DNA of 46,094 nt from Pantoea stewartii subsp. stewartii (lineage in GTDB: Bacteria; Pseudomonadota; Gammaproteobacteria; Enterobacterales; Enterobacteriaceae): the NCBI RefSeq assembly GCF_008801695.1, contig NZ_VZPF01000037.1, positions 1 through 46,094 of the forward strand, in the 5' to 3' direction. Positions 16,712-26,548 of the stretch are shown here, piece by piece (position 1 is the first letter of the stretch; every line of letters begins with the position of its first letter). The notes below the pieces were generated by a model. It searched no databases. It saw nothing but the letters and a program-made list of their open reading frames with translations, and was not told where the DNA came from. A program made the translations under genes and the position numbers.

Positions 16712-16824
16712 GTGCGGACTTTCTCAAGTTAAGTAAAGTTGTACTGGATTTTGTCAGTTTTCGATCTAATGTTTAGTAGACTTTCTACGCCCAGGACTGA
16801 GGGCCTTAGCCAGCGACGGACACT

Positions 16825-17973
16825 ATGAGCGAGAACAACAACAACCGCGACCCACACCAGAAAGACACAGAAAACGCGCCCGATAAAAACAGCCCAGAAC
16901 ACGATAGCCAAAGCGATAACGACGAGAAACCGCGTAAGCGTCCCGGCAAAAAGCCGTTAATTATTTTGGCGGTCGTCGTCGTGGTGATGTTGATCGTGGC
17001 GTTCTTCTTCTGGTTTACCACCCGTAATGAAGAAACGACTGACGATGCGTTTACCGAAGGCAACGCAGTGACTATCGCAGCGAAAGCCTCGGGTTACGTC
17101 GTAAAATTGCTGGTGAAAGACAACCAGCGCGTGAAGAAGGGCGATCTGCTGGTGGAAATCGATCCCAGCGATAACGAAGCCCAGCGCGCGCAGGCAAAAG
17201 CACAGCTTGGCCTGGCCATGGCACAGTTGCACCAGGCTCAGGCGCAACTGGCACTGTCGCGCGTTCAGTACCCGGCGCAACGCGACCAGGCGCTGGCCGA
17301 TCAGGCCAAAGCCGAGGCCAACTACCTGAATGCGCAGGCGGATTACCGTCGTCAGCGCGGCGTCGATCCCCGCGCCACCAGTCAACGCAACATTGATTCA
17401 GCCTCGGCGCAGTTACGCTCCGCGCAGGCACAACTGCAAAGCGCCAAAGCTCAGGTGGAAGTCGCCTCGCAGGTGGCCCTGCAGATCCGTCAGCAGGAAA
17501 CCAATGTTGAAGCGCGTCAGGAACAGGTCGAGCAGGCAAAAGCCCAACTGAATGTGGCCGAGCTGAATCTGTCTTACACTCAGGTTCGTGCTCCTTACGA
17601 CGGGTTTGTGACTAAGCGAAATGTCCAGTTGGGAACGTTGGTTCAGGCGGGCAGCGCCTTGTTCTCACTGGTTTCCCCGGATATCTGGATCACCGCCAAC
17701 TTTAAAGAGTCACAGCTGGAGCGAATGAATCCCGGCGACAAGGTAACCATCAGCGTGGATGCCTGGCCTGACATGAAACTTGAAGGCCACGTCGACAGCA
17801 TCCAGATGGGCACCGGTTCGCGCTTTTCGACCTTCCCGGCGGAGAATGCCACGGGCAACTACGTGAAAATCGTTCAGCGCGTGCCGGTCAAGATTGTGAT
17901 TGATAAAGGACTGGATCCTAACCGTCCACTGCCACTGGGCTTATCGGTTGAACCGAAGGTAACCGTGGAATGA
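16825..17973 (+). CDS. EmrA-like membrane fusion protein of a multidrug efflux pump
   Basis: This 382-residue HlyD/EmrA-family adaptor would link the inner-membrane pump encoded next to the outer-membrane channel. It has a charged cytoplasmic tail (1-43), one membrane helix (about 44-64), and a lipoyl/barrel part starting TTDDAFTEGNAVTIAAKASG. A long Ala/Gln-rich coiled-coil hairpin follows (about 115-245), then the second lipoyl half with LNLSYTQVRAPYDGFV. It overlaps the next gene by four bases. The block emrA-emrB-outer membrane factor replaces ldtB, which sits between ybiR and ybiT in E. coli. The standard emr genes of E. coli lie elsewhere, so I leave the symbol empty. Confidence 0.9.
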   Translation: MSENNNNRDPHQKDTENAPDKNSPEHDSQSDNDEKPRKRPGKKPLIILAVVVVVMLIVAFFFWFTTRNEETTDDAFTEGNAVTIAAKASGYVVKLLVKDNQRVKKGDLLVEIDPSDNEAQRAQAKAQLGLAMAQLHQAQAQLALSRVQYPAQRDQALADQAKAEANYLNAQADYRRQRGVDPRATSQRNIDSASAQLRSAQAQLQSAKAQVEVASQVALQIRQQETNVEARQEQVEQAKAQLNVAELNLSYTQVRAPYDGFVTKRNVQLGTLVQAGSALFSLVSPDIWITANFKESQLERMNPGDKVTISVDAWPDMKLEGHVDSIQMGTGSRFSTFPAENATGNYVKIVQRVPVKIVIDKGLDPNRPLPLGLSVEPKVTVE

Positions 17974-19538
17974 GTGAATCGCAGAGCTGGAAACCCGCCA
18001 GTAATCCGTGGCTCGTGGCCATTACGGTAACGCTGGCGGTATTTATGGAAATCCTGGATACCACCATCGTGAACGTGGCCCTGCCACATATCGCCGGTTC
18101 GCTCTCATCCAGTTACGATGAATCCACCTGGGTGCTAACCTCGTACCTCGTGGCGAACGGCATTGTGCTGCCCATCTCTGCCTTCTTCAGTCGTTTATTT
18201 GGCCGTAAACAGTTTTTCTTAATCTGTATCGTCATGTTCACGATCTGCTCATTCCTGTGTGGTATTGCCACCGAACTCTGGCAGATCATTCTGTTCCGCG
18301 TCCTGCAAGGGTTTTTCGGCGGCGGCCTGCAGCCTGTGCAGCAGTCGGTGCTGCTCGACTACTTTAAACCTGAGGATCGGGGCAAAGCGTTTGGCCTTTC
18401 CTCGATTGCGATTATCGTGGCGCCTGTTATCGGCCCGACGCTGGGCGGCTGGATTACGGATAACTACAGCTGGCGCTGGGTGTTCTTTATCAATATCCCG
18501 GTCGGTATCCTGACGATCATGGCCATTTTGCCGCTGCTGGAAGATCCGCCATGGGAGCGCAAGTGGGCCAAGGGCAAACTGAAAATTGACTACATCGGTA
18601 TCGGTTTAATTACGCTGGGCCTGGGCTGCCTGCAGGTAATGCTGGATCGGGGTGAAGATGAGGACTGGTTTGCGTCGCACTTTATTGTGTTATTCGCGGT
18701 ACTGGCGCTGGTCGGCATTGTCGGAGCCGTCTACTGGCTAATGTATGCTCGCAAACCGGTGGTCGACATTCTGGTAATGAAAGACCGTAACTTCTGGGTT
18801 GCGGGCCTGCTCATGGCCGGGATGGCAATGATTCTGTATGGTAGTTCCGTCGTGCTGCCTCAACTGGCCCAGCAGGATCTGGGTTATACGGCGACCTGGT
18901 CAGGGCTGGTGCTTTCACCCGGAGCCGTGCTGATTGTGCTGACGATTCCGCTGGTGCTTAAGCTGATGCCGGTCGTGCAAACCCGCTATATCATCGCATT
19001 TGGTTTTAGCTGCCTGGCCCTGGCGTTTTTCTACTCGTCCACGTTAACGCCCAATGTCGATTTCTCCCCGCTGGTCAAGATGCGCAGTGCGCAGTCTATT
19101 GGCCTGGGCTTCCTGTTTGTGCCGCTGACCACCATTGCCTTCATTACCATCCCACAACGCCTGAACGCGGATGCATCAGCATTATTTACGATGTTCCGTA
19201 ACGTTGCGGGTTCGATTGGCATCTCGTTATCCACGGCGGCAATTACGGAGCGGGAGCAGGCGCGTTCGGCCCACATGGTGCATAACATGACGCCGTTAAA
19301 TGAACAATTGAACATTACCGTTCAGCACTGGGCGCAGGCGATTCGCGACTTTACGTCGGCGGTGGGCGATCCAGTGACGCTGGCAACCGGCCAGCTCTAT
19401 AAAGAGATGATTGTCCAGTCACGCATTCTGGCTTATATCGACGTCTTTTCAGGCTTAAGTATTGTCGCCCTGATTTTGATTCCATTTTGTTGGCTGCTGT
19501 CGCCCGTCAAAAGCGAAGGCAGTGCAGGAGCACACTGA
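17970..19538 (+). CDS. EmrB-like MFS drug:H+ antiporter (DHA2, 14 TM)
   Basis: The 522-residue protein is a DHA2-type major facilitator with about fourteen membrane segments. EmrB-family motifs are visible: FMEILDTTIVNVALPHIAGSL at helix 1 (about 22-42), and the motif-C-type GPTLGGWITDNYSWRWVFFINIPVG near 150-175. Asp in the DTTIVN motif is typical of proton coupling. Start codon overlaps the membrane-fusion gene by four bases, and the outer-membrane factor starts two bases after its stop. Substrates are probably hydrophobic drugs or weak acids, by family; this is not shown by sequence. Confidence 0.92.
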   Translation: MSESQSWKPASNPWLVAITVTLAVFMEILDTTIVNVALPHIAGSLSSSYDESTWVLTSYLVANGIVLPISAFFSRLFGRKQFFLICIVMFTICSFLCGIATELWQIILFRVLQGFFGGGLQPVQQSVLLDYFKPEDRGKAFGLSSIAIIVAPVIGPTLGGWITDNYSWRWVFFINIPVGILTIMAILPLLEDPPWERKWAKGKLKIDYIGIGLITLGLGCLQVMLDRGEDEDWFASHFIVLFAVLALVGIVGAVYWLMYARKPVVDILVMKDRNFWVAGLLMAGMAMILYGSSVVLPQLAQQDLGYTATWSGLVLSPGAVLIVLTIPLVLKLMPVVQTRYIIAFGFSCLALAFFYSSTLTPNVDFSPLVKMRSAQSIGLGFLFVPLTTIAFITIPQRLNADASALFTMFRNVAGSIGISLSTAAITEREQARSAHMVHNMTPLNEQLNITVQHWAQAIRDFTSAVGDPVTLATGQLYKEMIVQSRILAYIDVFSGLSIVALILIPFCWLLSPVKSEGSAGAH

Positions 19539-19539
19539 C

Positions 19540-21069
19540 ATGAAGGTTATGACTACGTATCGCCTGAATCCCTTTACCTTATTGCTGACGTTATCGCTGG
19601 CAGGTTGCAGCGTGGGCCCGGACTACCAGGCGCCAAAACCTCAGCTGCCGGGCAGCTACCACGCGCTGGATTCTCAGGAGCGCTCGAAACCGCAGACGTC
19701 GGCAGTGGATACGCGCTGGTGGCGTAACTTCAACGATCCCCAACTAGACAGCCTGATTGCCCGCGCAATCGCGGGTAATCTGTCGTTGCAGCAGACCGTC
19801 CTGCGCATTGCGGGCGCGCGCGAGCAGTTATCTCAGGCGCAGGGCGGCTTATTTCCCAGCCTGAACGGTTCGGCAAAAGTCACGCGTCAGCAACTGGGGC
19901 TGGAAGGTTTGCTGAAAGCGAATGGGGTCAATGACCAGGTGGACAGCACTGTCGCCAGCCAGTTGAACGGGCTGACGCAGCCCGTCACCTTATATCAGGG
20001 CAGCTTCGATGCCAGTTGGGAACTGGATCTGTGGGGCAAGGTACGACGTCAGATCGAATCAGCCAATGCACAGCAACAGGCGGCCATTGAGCAACGTAAC
20101 GATGCGCTGGTGTCGCTGGAAGCGGAAGTTGTCCGTGCCTGGTTACAACTGCGTGGGGCGCAGGCAACCGTCAACACGCTGCAACAGCAAATCGCGGTGG
20201 CGGATCAGACCTGGCAACTGACACAAAGCCAGCAGCGCAATGGCCTGGCGCCGTTAACCGATGTTGAAAATGCTCGGGCGCAGTTGAGCAGTTTACAGGC
20301 GCAGCTACCGCAGTATCAGGCGCAAACGCGTCAGGCTATGAACGGTCTGGCTGTGCTTATCGGTAAAACCCCCGGCGCGCTGGATGCAGAACTGCAGACG
20401 CCGAAAGCGCTGCCAGCTTTGCCGAATGCGGTCGCGGTCGGCATTCCCTCAACCTTAGCGCGTCGACGCCCGGATATTCGCCAGGCAGAGGCGAAACTCC
20501 ATGCGCAAACCGCCGAGATCGGCGTTTCTGTCGCACAGCTGTTCCCCAGCCTCTCTCTTACCGGACAGTTGGGCGTGCGCAATACCGATGCCAGTTATCT
20601 GGACGACTGGAGCAGCCACTTCTATAGCGTGGGGCCTTCGCTGTCGATTCCCCTTTTTCAGGGGGGCCGGCTGGTTTCCAGCGTGAAGCTTGCACGTGCT
20701 CAGCAGGCCAGCGCGGCGCTGGATTATCGCCAGACGGTGCTGACGGCTTTGCAGGATGTCGAAAACGCCCTTGTGAGTTACCGGGCCGATCAGCAGCGCG
20801 TCACGGCGCTGGACGAAACGACCGGTGCACTGCAACGGACCTTTGATTTGGCGAGCGACAGCTATCGTCAGGGATTATCGACCTTCCTTGAGGTGCTTGA
20901 TGCGCAGCGCCAGCTCGCCCAGGCCGAGGAGCAGGCAACACAGGCGCGCATGCAAAGCGGGCTGGATCTGGTGGCGCTCTACAAAGCGCTGGGCGGCGGC
21001 TGGGAAACCTATCAAAACGTTCAGCTCCCTCAGTATGACGTGTTTGGACCTGCGACCCAGGTAAATTAA
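19540..21069 (+). CDS. outer-membrane efflux lipoprotein (NodT/OprM family)
   Basis: The 509-residue protein is a TolC-like channel of the RND-type outer membrane lipoprotein family. The lipobox LAGC places lipidated Cys at residue 23, followed by SVGPDYQAP, the family hallmark. Long alpha-helical Ala/Gln-rich repeats and the motifs ELDLWGKVRRQ and RRPDIRQAEAKL mark both halves. I chose the ATG at 19540, with AGGAG nine bases upstream inside the end of the pump gene. Having a dedicated channel makes the pump self-contained, unlike E. coli EmrAB, which uses TolC. Confidence 0.92.
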   Translation: MKVMTTYRLNPFTLLLTLSLAGCSVGPDYQAPKPQLPGSYHALDSQERSKPQTSAVDTRWWRNFNDPQLDSLIARAIAGNLSLQQTVLRIAGAREQLSQAQGGLFPSLNGSAKVTRQQLGLEGLLKANGVNDQVDSTVASQLNGLTQPVTLYQGSFDASWELDLWGKVRRQIESANAQQQAAIEQRNDALVSLEAEVVRAWLQLRGAQATVNTLQQQIAVADQTWQLTQSQQRNGLAPLTDVENARAQLSSLQAQLPQYQAQTRQAMNGLAVLIGKTPGALDAELQTPKALPALPNAVAVGIPSTLARRRPDIRQAEAKLHAQTAEIGVSVAQLFPSLSLTGQLGVRNTDASYLDDWSSHFYSVGPSLSIPLFQGGRLVSSVKLARAQQASAALDYRQTVLTALQDVENALVSYRADQQRVTALDETTGALQRTFDLASDSYRQGLSTFLEVLDAQRQLAQAEEQATQARMQSGLDLVALYKALGGGWETYQNVQLPQYDVFGPATQVN

Positions 21070-21074
21070 TCCTT

Positions 21075-21106
21075 CAGGCCGTGGCCTTTCGGCAGACCAC
21101 GGCCTG
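21075..21106 (+). terminator. hairpin after the efflux operon
   Basis: CAGGCCGTGG and CCACGGCCTG form a perfect 10-bp stem around 12 bases, six bases past the last stop codon. Only TTAT follows, so it may act more as an mRNA-end stabiliser than a strong terminator. Confidence 0.6.
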
Positions 21107-21192
21107 TTATCAGACAGTGTAATACCTGCGCTTTATTATTTATCTGTTATATCGTTCAGTAAACTCATTTAATCACCCTTGAAGCTGGTGGT

Positions 21193-21365
21193 GGCTTTGT
21201 TGAATAATAGGTAATCATTCTGTTTTGTCTGCACTGTTTTGGTAGAAAACGCTGATGCCAGACAGAACACCGTCATACGCAAGCATGTAATGCATTGATT
21301 TTATGTTATCTGAAATAACCGTTTTCATAGTACCACAGCATAAAATCCATTTATTCAACAAAGCC
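21193..21365. mobile_element. MITE copy 1, 173 bp, IS903-like ends
   Basis: The element begins GGCTTTGTTGAATAA and ends TTATTCAACAAAGCC-type inverted ends, the signature of IS903-group (IS5 family) termini. It is flanked by a perfect 9-bp direct repeat GCTGGTGGT (21184-21192 and 21366-21374), the duplication length made by IS903. It encodes no transposase. Inside, TGTTTTGTCTG pairs with CAGACAGAACA, and GGTAGAAAACG with CGTTTTCATAGTACC, so it can fold strongly. A near-identical copy lies at 21487. Confidence 0.9.
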
Positions 21366-21486
21366 GCTGGTGGTTTAAAAGGGTTGCTGGCTATTTAGCC
21401 GGCGCACTTACTGTGAAGCATAAATTGTCTGTAAATGTATTCAACCTTATAACGGCTGTGAAACGCCGTCGCCTTGCCTGTGCCGA

Positions 21487-21659
21487 GGCTTTGTTGAATA
21501 ATAGGTAATCATTCTGTTTTGTCTGCACTGTTTTGGTAGAAAACGCTGATGCCAGACAGAACACCGTCATACGCAAGCATGTAACGCATTGATTTTATGT
21601 TATCTGAAACAACCGTTTTCATAGTACCACAGCATAAAATCCATTTATTCAACAAAGCC
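21487..21659. mobile_element. MITE copy 2, 173 bp, IS903-like ends
   Basis: Same length and orientation as the copy at 21193, with only two differences that I see (GTAATGC/GTAACGC and GAAATAAC/GAAACAAC). It has its own 9-bp target duplication CTGTGCCGA (21478-21486 and 21660-21668). Separate duplications show two independent insertions, not a local tandem duplication. The 121 bases between the copies carry no gene. Confidence 0.9.
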
Positions 21660-21668
21660 CTGTGCCGA

Positions 21669-22135
21669 TGCAGCATTTTTGTCGGGGAGTGAAGGGGGAC
21701 AAAGGCAATATCCCCACATTTTATTCGCCATAAAGCCGATATTATTGTGGCGAAGCGCGATAAACCTCGTACCCGACGTCAGCTATTTTGTTCACAGACC
21801 GCGTGTTCCGGGCGGAGAACGTCTGACTCAGGACAGGCAAATTAATCCAAATTCTTCACCGGTGTTAAAAAATATACAGCGTTAAAATTTAAAAGCGCAT
21901 AGCGAATTCATACAGTAAGTGTAATCAATGAAATCGTTTACATTGTGCAAGGATAGCAGGCATTTAGTGTTAATTTGAGGTTAATTATCTCTCCACATAA
22001 GCATTCTGAATACTTCACTGACATTTAAAAAACCTATCGGAATTATCTGTAGTAATAAATTAATTTATTTTTTTATTTGAATTAGGTAATCTTGACGCTA
22101 CAGTTTAATTAAACCCCTTAATCAAGGATATTGTG
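21669..22135. other. AT-rich leader region before the H-NS paralogue
   Basis: About 465 bases without a supportable gene. It becomes increasingly AT-rich toward 22080 (for instance TAATTTATTTTTTTATTTG), typical of hns-family promoters, which are curved and self-silenced. I could not place a -35/-10 pair with confidence. Confidence 0.35.
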
Positions 22136-22537
22136 ATGAGTGACGCATTTAAAGTTCTAAACAACATTCGCACATTACGTGCCCAGGCTCGTGAACTGCC
22201 ACTGAGCGATCTGGAAGAAATTCTTGAGAAATTGACCGTTGTAGTAACGGAACGTCGTGAAGAAGCGCACGCTGAAGAACAACAGAATCGTGAAAAAGAA
22301 GAGAAGTTATCGAAATATCGCGAAATGCTGTTGGCTGATGGCATCGATCCTAATGAATTATTAGGTGCGCTGGAGCAGGGTAAAAAACGCACTAAGCGTG
22401 CGCCACGTCCGGCTAAATATTCTTACACCGACGAAAATGGCGAGAAAAAATCATGGACCGGCCAGGGCCGCACGCCAGCAGCAATTAAAAAAGCGCTGGA
22501 CGAAGGTAAAAGCCTGGACAGCTTCCTGATCGATTAA
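22136..22537 (+). CDS. H-NS family nucleoid-associated protein (hns/stpA paralogue)
   Basis: The 133-residue protein has the two-part H-NS plan. The N-terminal oligomerisation half contains [13 protein letters not shown] (8-20) and VVVTERREE. The C-terminal DNA-binding domain contains [13 protein letters not shown] and the AT-hook-like loop TGQGRTP, which enters the minor groove of AT-rich DNA. It is close to both E. coli H-NS (137 residues) and StpA (134). In E. coli neither maps between ybiR and ybiT, so this is probably an additional paralogue. AAGGA lies seven bases before the ATG at 22136. It may silence the nearby acquired block; that is inference. Confidence 0.9.
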   Translation: MSDAFKVLNNIRTLRAQARELPLSDLEEILEKLTVVVTERREEAHAEEQQNREKEEKLSKYREMLLADGIDPNELLGALEQGKKRTKRAPRPAKYSYTDENGEKKSWTGQGRTPAAIKKALDEGKSLDSFLID

Positions 22538-22560
22538 TCGACACAATCCTTGTAAGTGGT

Positions 22561-22593
22561 AGCCGGCGACATTTATGTCGCCGGCTTTTTTTA
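22561..22593 (+). terminator. terminator of the H-NS paralogue
   Basis: AGCCGGCGACAT and ATGTCGCCGGCT form a perfect 12-bp stem with a two-base middle (effective loop four to six), followed by TTTTTTTATTT. Confidence 0.93.
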
Positions 22594-22805
22594 TTTAAAA
22601 AACCCTGCTCTTTGCTTTATTACTCTCGCTGTCATGCACCCGGTGTGGCGTGCGCAGGTAGGGCTTCCCCTCTGCGCAGCGTCCGGTACGTTTAGCCAGC
22701 GGCTGGGTTAAGCGGCAAACGTACGGGCAGTGAAAATAAAAAGTCATGCGTTTTCAACAGACACTCATGCAAGGGTAGCCGGAGACTGGCGTGCGCTACG
22801 TCACA

Positions 22806-22816
22806 TCTGGCATAAT
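22806..22816 (+). promoter_or_regulatory. extended -10 promoter for ybiT
   Basis: TGGCATAAT contains TG one base before CATAAT, the extended -10 form, 43 bases before the GTG start of ybiT. No good -35 is seen, which extended -10 promoters tolerate. The remaining 22594-22800 stretch shows nothing I can name. Confidence 0.45.
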
Positions 22817-22858
22817 AGCCGCCGTTTTCCATCCACTCTCTTCACTAAGGTCAATGCC

Positions 22859-24451
22859 GTGTTAGTTAGCAGCAATATCACCATGCAGTTTGGCACCAAG
22901 CCACTGTTCGAAAATATCTCCGTTAAATTTGGCGGCGGTAATCGGTACGGTTTAATCGGTGCGAACGGCAGCGGAAAATCCACCTTCATGAAGATTTTGG
23001 GTGGCGATTTGGTGCCGTCGGGCGGCAATGTTTCCTACGATCCCAATGAACGTATTGGTAAATTACGCCAGGACCAGTTCGCCTTTGAACAATATAGTGT
23101 GATTGATACGGTAATCATGGGGCACCATGAATTATGGGAAGTGAAACAGGAACGTGACCGTATTTATTCCCTGCCCGAAATGAGCGAAGAGGAAGGCTAC
23201 AAAGTCGCAGACCTGGAAGTACAGTATGGCGAAATGGATGGTTACAGCGCGGAATCGCGCGCCGGTGAATTATTACTTGGCGTGGGCATCCCGGTTGAAC
23301 AGCATTACGGGCCGATGAGCGAAATTGCGCCAGGCTTTAAATTACGCGTTCTTTTAGCCCAGGCCTTGTTTTCTAATCCGGATATTTTGCTGCTGGACGA
23401 ACCGACCAACAACCTGGATATCGATACCATCCGTTGGCTGGAGCAGGTGTTAAACGAACGCGACAGCACCATGATTATCATTTCGCACGACCGTCACTTC
23501 CTCAATATGGTCTGCACGCACATGGCCGATCTGGACTATGGCGAGCTGCGCGTTTATTCCGGTAATTATGATGAATATATGACCGCGGCCACCCAGGCGC
23601 GTGAACGTCTGTTAGCGGATAACGCCAAGAAAAAAGCGCAAATTGCCGATCTGCAGTCGTTTGTCAGCCGCTTTAGTGCCAACGCTTCTAAATCGCGTCA
23701 GGCCACCTCGCGCGCTAAACAAATGGATAAAATAAAACTGGAAGAAGTGAAAGCCTCCAGCCGTCAGAATCCATATATCCGTTTTGAACAGGATAAGAAA
23801 CTGTTCCGTAATGCGCTGGAAGTGGAAGGCCTGACGAAAGGCTTTGATAACGGTCCTCTGTTCAAAAATCTTAATCTGCTGCTGGAAGTCGGTGAAAAAC
23901 TGGCGATATTAGGGGCTAACGGTATCGGTAAATCCACGCTGTTAAAAACCCTGGTCGGCGAACTGACGCCAGAAAGCGGCAGCGTTAAATGGTCCGAGAA
24001 TGCCAAAATTGGCTATTACGCGCAGGACCACGCAGACGATTTTGCTGACGATCTGACGGTTTTTGACTGGATGAGTCAGTGGAAGCAGCCGGGCGATGAT
24101 GAGCAGGCCGTACGCGGTATTCTTGGCCGCCTGTTGTTTTCTCAGGACGACATTAAAAAGCCCGCCAAGGTGCTGTCGGGTGGTGAGAAAGGGCGCTTGC
24201 TGTTCGGCAAGCTGATGATGCAGAAGCCTAACATTCTGATTATGGATGAACCCACCAACCACCTGGATATGGAATCCATCGAGTCATTAAACATGGCGCT
24301 GGAAATGTATGAAGGCACGCTGATTTTCGTTTCCCATGACCGTGAATTCGTCAGCTCACTGGCGACGCGTGTTATGGAAATCAAGGCGGATCGCATCGTC
24401 GATTTCACCGGGAATTACGAAGACTACCTGCGCAGTCAGGGCATCGTTTAA
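22859..24451 (+). CDS. ybiT: ABC-F family ATPase YbiT
   Basis: YbiT is a soluble ABC-F protein; ABC-F ATPases act on the ribosome in translation or antibiotic protection. The 530 residues equal E. coli YbiT and begin with the same [12 protein letters not shown], read from a GTG start at 22859 behind AAGG. Two nucleotide-binding domains carry Walker A GANGSGKS (about 35-42) and GANGIGKS (about 355). Both have ISHDRHF or VSHDREF switches, and the linker [13 protein letters not shown] lies between. The second signature is canonical (LSGGEKGR), but the first is replaced by [14 protein letters not shown], which is also a feature of E. coli YbiT. A longer in-frame opening to 22730 overlaps the promoter and is not used. 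Confidence 0.96.
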   Translation: MLVSSNITMQFGTKPLFENISVKFGGGNRYGLIGANGSGKSTFMKILGGDLVPSGGNVSYDPNERIGKLRQDQFAFEQYSVIDTVIMGHHELWEVKQERDRIYSLPEMSEEEGYKVADLEVQYGEMDGYSAESRAGELLLGVGIPVEQHYGPMSEIAPGFKLRVLLAQALFSNPDILLLDEPTNNLDIDTIRWLEQVLNERDSTMIIISHDRHFLNMVCTHMADLDYGELRVYSGNYDEYMTAATQARERLLADNAKKKAQIADLQSFVSRFSANASKSRQATSRAKQMDKIKLEEVKASSRQNPYIRFEQDKKLFRNALEVEGLTKGFDNGPLFKNLNLLLEVGEKLAILGANGIGKSTLLKTLVGELTPESGSVKWSENAKIGYYAQDHADDFADDLTVFDWMSQWKQPGDDEQAVRGILGRLLFSQDDIKKPAKVLSGGEKGRLLFGKLMMQKPNILIMDEPTNHLDMESIESLNMALEMYEGTLIFVSHDREFVSSLATRVMEIKADRIVDFTGNYEDYLRSQGIV

Positions 24452-24457
24452 GACCTG

Positions 24458-24487
24458 CGGGGTAGCGCTGACTACCCCGTTTTCTTT
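24458..24487 (+). terminator. terminator of ybiT
   Basis: CGGGGTAG and CTACCCCG pair around six bases and are followed by TTTTCTTT, seven bases past the ybiT stop. Confidence 0.88.
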
Positions 24488-24544
24488 CGTGCATTGACCC
24501 GCCTTTTGTAATCGCTCACGCTCAGCGTTCAATCAGACCGGCCT

Positions 24545-25312
24545 TTAGCCTGTGCACTCAGAATGGCCACAGACTTCACAATTCGGATCCTGTGCGACAT
24601 GCATCGTGCGAAACTCTGCGCGCATGGCATCATACATGAGCAAACGTGAGCGCGCGGGCGTGCCAAACCGGGTCAGCAGCTTTATTGCTTCCATCGCCTG
24701 CATGGCACCGACAACGCCCACCAGCGGCGCCATTACACCGGCTTCCACGCAACTGAGCACCTGAGCGCCAAACAAACGGCTGATACAGCGGTAGCAGGGC
24801 GCACCAGGCTGCCAGTCAAACACACTCAACTGACCTTCCATGCGAATCGCCGCGCCCGAAACCAGACGCACCTTCAGTTCATAACAAAGCCGGTTAAGCT
24901 GTTCACGCACGCTGACATTATCCGTGCAGTCGACCACGACCTGCTGCCTGGCGATGATCGCCCGCAGCGCGTTATCGTCCAACTGGCCGTGGACAGGATA
25001 TAACTGACAGTGGGGATTGATCTCCGCCAGGCGTGCCCGGGCGGATTCGACCTTGGCCCGACCAATATCCGCATCATGATGCAGAATCTGTCGCTGCAGG
25101 TTTGAGAGCGAAACCGTATCAAAATCCAGCAGAGACAGGTGACCGACGCCCGCTGCCGCCAGATAAGGGGCGGCTGCACAGCCTAAACCGCCCAGGCCCA
25201 CGACCAACACATGGCTGGCCTTCAGGGCTTCCTGTCCGTCAAAGTCAAACCCCCGCAGGACAATTTGCCGGTTATAACGCAGCATTTCCTCGTGGCTGAG
25301 TTCGGGCAGCAT
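24545..25312 (-). CDS. moeB: molybdopterin-synthase adenylyltransferase MoeB
   Basis: MoeB adenylates the C-terminal glycine of MoaD so that sulphur can be loaded for molybdopterin synthesis. The 255-residue ThiF/E1-like protein has the nucleotide motif VGLGGLGCAAAP (about 34-45), SNLQRQ (70-75) and VDCTDN (about 129). Four zinc cysteines are present, in CYRC and in CEVC near the end. Its ATG follows the moeA stop codon with no gap, so moeA-moeB is one operon. Length is slightly above E. coli (249). Confidence 0.96.
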   Translation of the reverse strand: MLPELSHEEMLRYNRQIVLRGFDFDGQEALKASHVLVVGLGGLGCAAAPYLAAAGVGHLSLLDFDTVSLSNLQRQILHHDADIGRAKVESARARLAEINPHCQLYPVHGQLDDNALRAIIARQQVVVDCTDNVSVREQLNRLCYELKVRLVSGAAIRMEGQLSVFDWQPGAPCYRCISRLFGAQVLSCVEAGVMAPLVGVVGAMQAMEAIKLLTRFGTPARSRLLMYDAMRAEFRTMHVAQDPNCEVCGHSECTG

Positions 25313-26548
25313 TTATCCCTCCAGCAGGGCGTTGAAGGGCTCAACATCTACCCATTCTCCCGCCTCGACATAGCCGCGCTCACGCTCCAGTATGATAAAG
25401 CAGTTAGCCTGTGAAAACGAGCTGTACACATGCGAACCCTGGGCACCCGTGCTGATGACTTCTGTTTCACCCTCAGCATTTCGCCGCAGCACACCGCGCT
25501 GAAAATCCAGACGGCCTGGCGATTTTTTCAGTGCGCTTGCTGTACGCACGCGCTGACGTGGCGGTAAAGCCGAAGCTGACTGTCCGGTCAGACGGGCCAG
25601 CAGGGGCTGCACCAGTTGATAAAAGGTCACGACGGCCGAGACCGGATTGCCGGGCAGGCCGCAGAACCAGCTGTTTGCCAGGCGGCCAAAGGCGAAAGGT
25701 TTGCCCGGTTTAATGGCCAGCTTCCAGAAGCGAATACTGCCCAGTTCCTCCAGCATCGCCTTAGTAAAGTCGGCTTCACCGACAGAGACACCGCCGGTGC
25801 TGATGACCACATCGGCCTGGCGATCGGCGTCCATAAAGGCAGCCCGCAGGACGACCGGATCGTCGCGAACAATGCCAAGATCGATTACCTCGCAGCCCAG
25901 CTTATGCAGCATGAGGGAGATGGCAAACCGGTTGGTGTCATAGATTTGCCCGTCAGACAGCGGCTGGCCCACGGGTTGCAGCTCATCCCCGGTGGAGAAA
26001 ATTGCCACGCGCAGTTTGCGCAGCACCTTCACCGTGGCGATGCCTAATGAGGCCAGCAACGGCAGTTCCGCAGCACCCAAGCGCACGCCAGGCGCAAGGA
26101 CCTGATGGCCTGCCCGGATATCATCGCCGATCAGGCGGATGTTTTGTCCGGCTTTTACGGGCGCATCAATAACAATCTGTTCGCTCTGCAGATGGGTTTG
26201 CTCCTGCATGACGACGGCATCACAGCCGTCCGGTACCGGCGCGCCCGTCATGATTCTGATGACGCTGCCCGCAGGCCAGTCACCCGAAAACGGCGCACCG
26301 GCAAAGGCTTTACCGGCAACCGTTAAGGGCTGACCCTCTTGCACATCAGCAAGCCTGACGGCATAACCGTCCATGGCTGAGTTGTTAAAAGGCGGTACAT
26401 CAATGGGGGAGGTCACGCTGCAGGCGGTGATGCGCCCGGCCGCGTCGGTCAGGGGCACATCCAGGGATTCGGTGATGGGCGTCAGTTGCGCCAGCATCTT
26501 CTGTTGCGCGTCTTCAAGGGAAATCAGCCCGGCAGTAAAGCTTTCCAT
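25313..26548 (-). CDS. moeA: molybdopterin molybdotransferase MoeA
   Basis: MoeA inserts molybdate into adenylated molybdopterin, the last step of molybdenum cofactor synthesis. The 411 residues equal E. coli MoeA. Motifs include [13 protein letters not shown] (about 51-63), the ridge [20 protein letters not shown], and GLPGNPVSA near 298. I chose the ATG at 26548; the open frame extends upstream to 26626 but that part has no family similarity. It is divergent from iaaA across a 218-bp gap in which I see no riboswitch or clear operator. Confidence 0.96.
   Translation of the reverse strand: MESFTAGLISLEDAQQKMLAQLTPITESLDVPLTDAAGRITACSVTSPIDVPPFNNSAMDGYAVRLADVQEGQPLTVAGKAFAGAPFSGDWPAGSVIRIMTGAPVPDGCDAVVMQEQTHLQSEQIVIDAPVKAGQNIRLIGDDIRAGHQVLAPGVRLGAAELPLLASLGIATVKVLRKLRVAIFSTGDELQPVGQPLSDGQIYDTNRFAISLMLHKLGCEVIDLGIVRDDPVVLRAAFMDADRQADVVISTGGVSVGEADFTKAMLEELGSIRFWKLAIKPGKPFAFGRLANSWFCGLPGNPVSAVVTFYQLVQPLLARLTGQSASALPPRQRVRTASALKKSPGRLDFQRGVLRRNAEGETEVISTGAQGSHVYSSFSQANCFIILERERGYVEAGEWVDVEPFNALLEG

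Noticed and set aside
21184..21668. Repeat pair as a CRISPR array, ERIC element or phage attachment sites
   Set aside because: Only two long copies with transposon-like inverted ends and individual 9-bp target duplications; spacing and structure do not fit CRISPR, ERIC or att sites.
22730..22858. Longer ybiT start
   Set aside because: It would run through the extended -10 promoter; the GTG at 22859 gives the exact E. coli N-terminus and length.
23320..23370. Missing first ABC signature in ybiT as a sign of inactivation
   Set aside because: E. coli YbiT has the same atypical [14 protein letters not shown] sequence, so it is a family feature.
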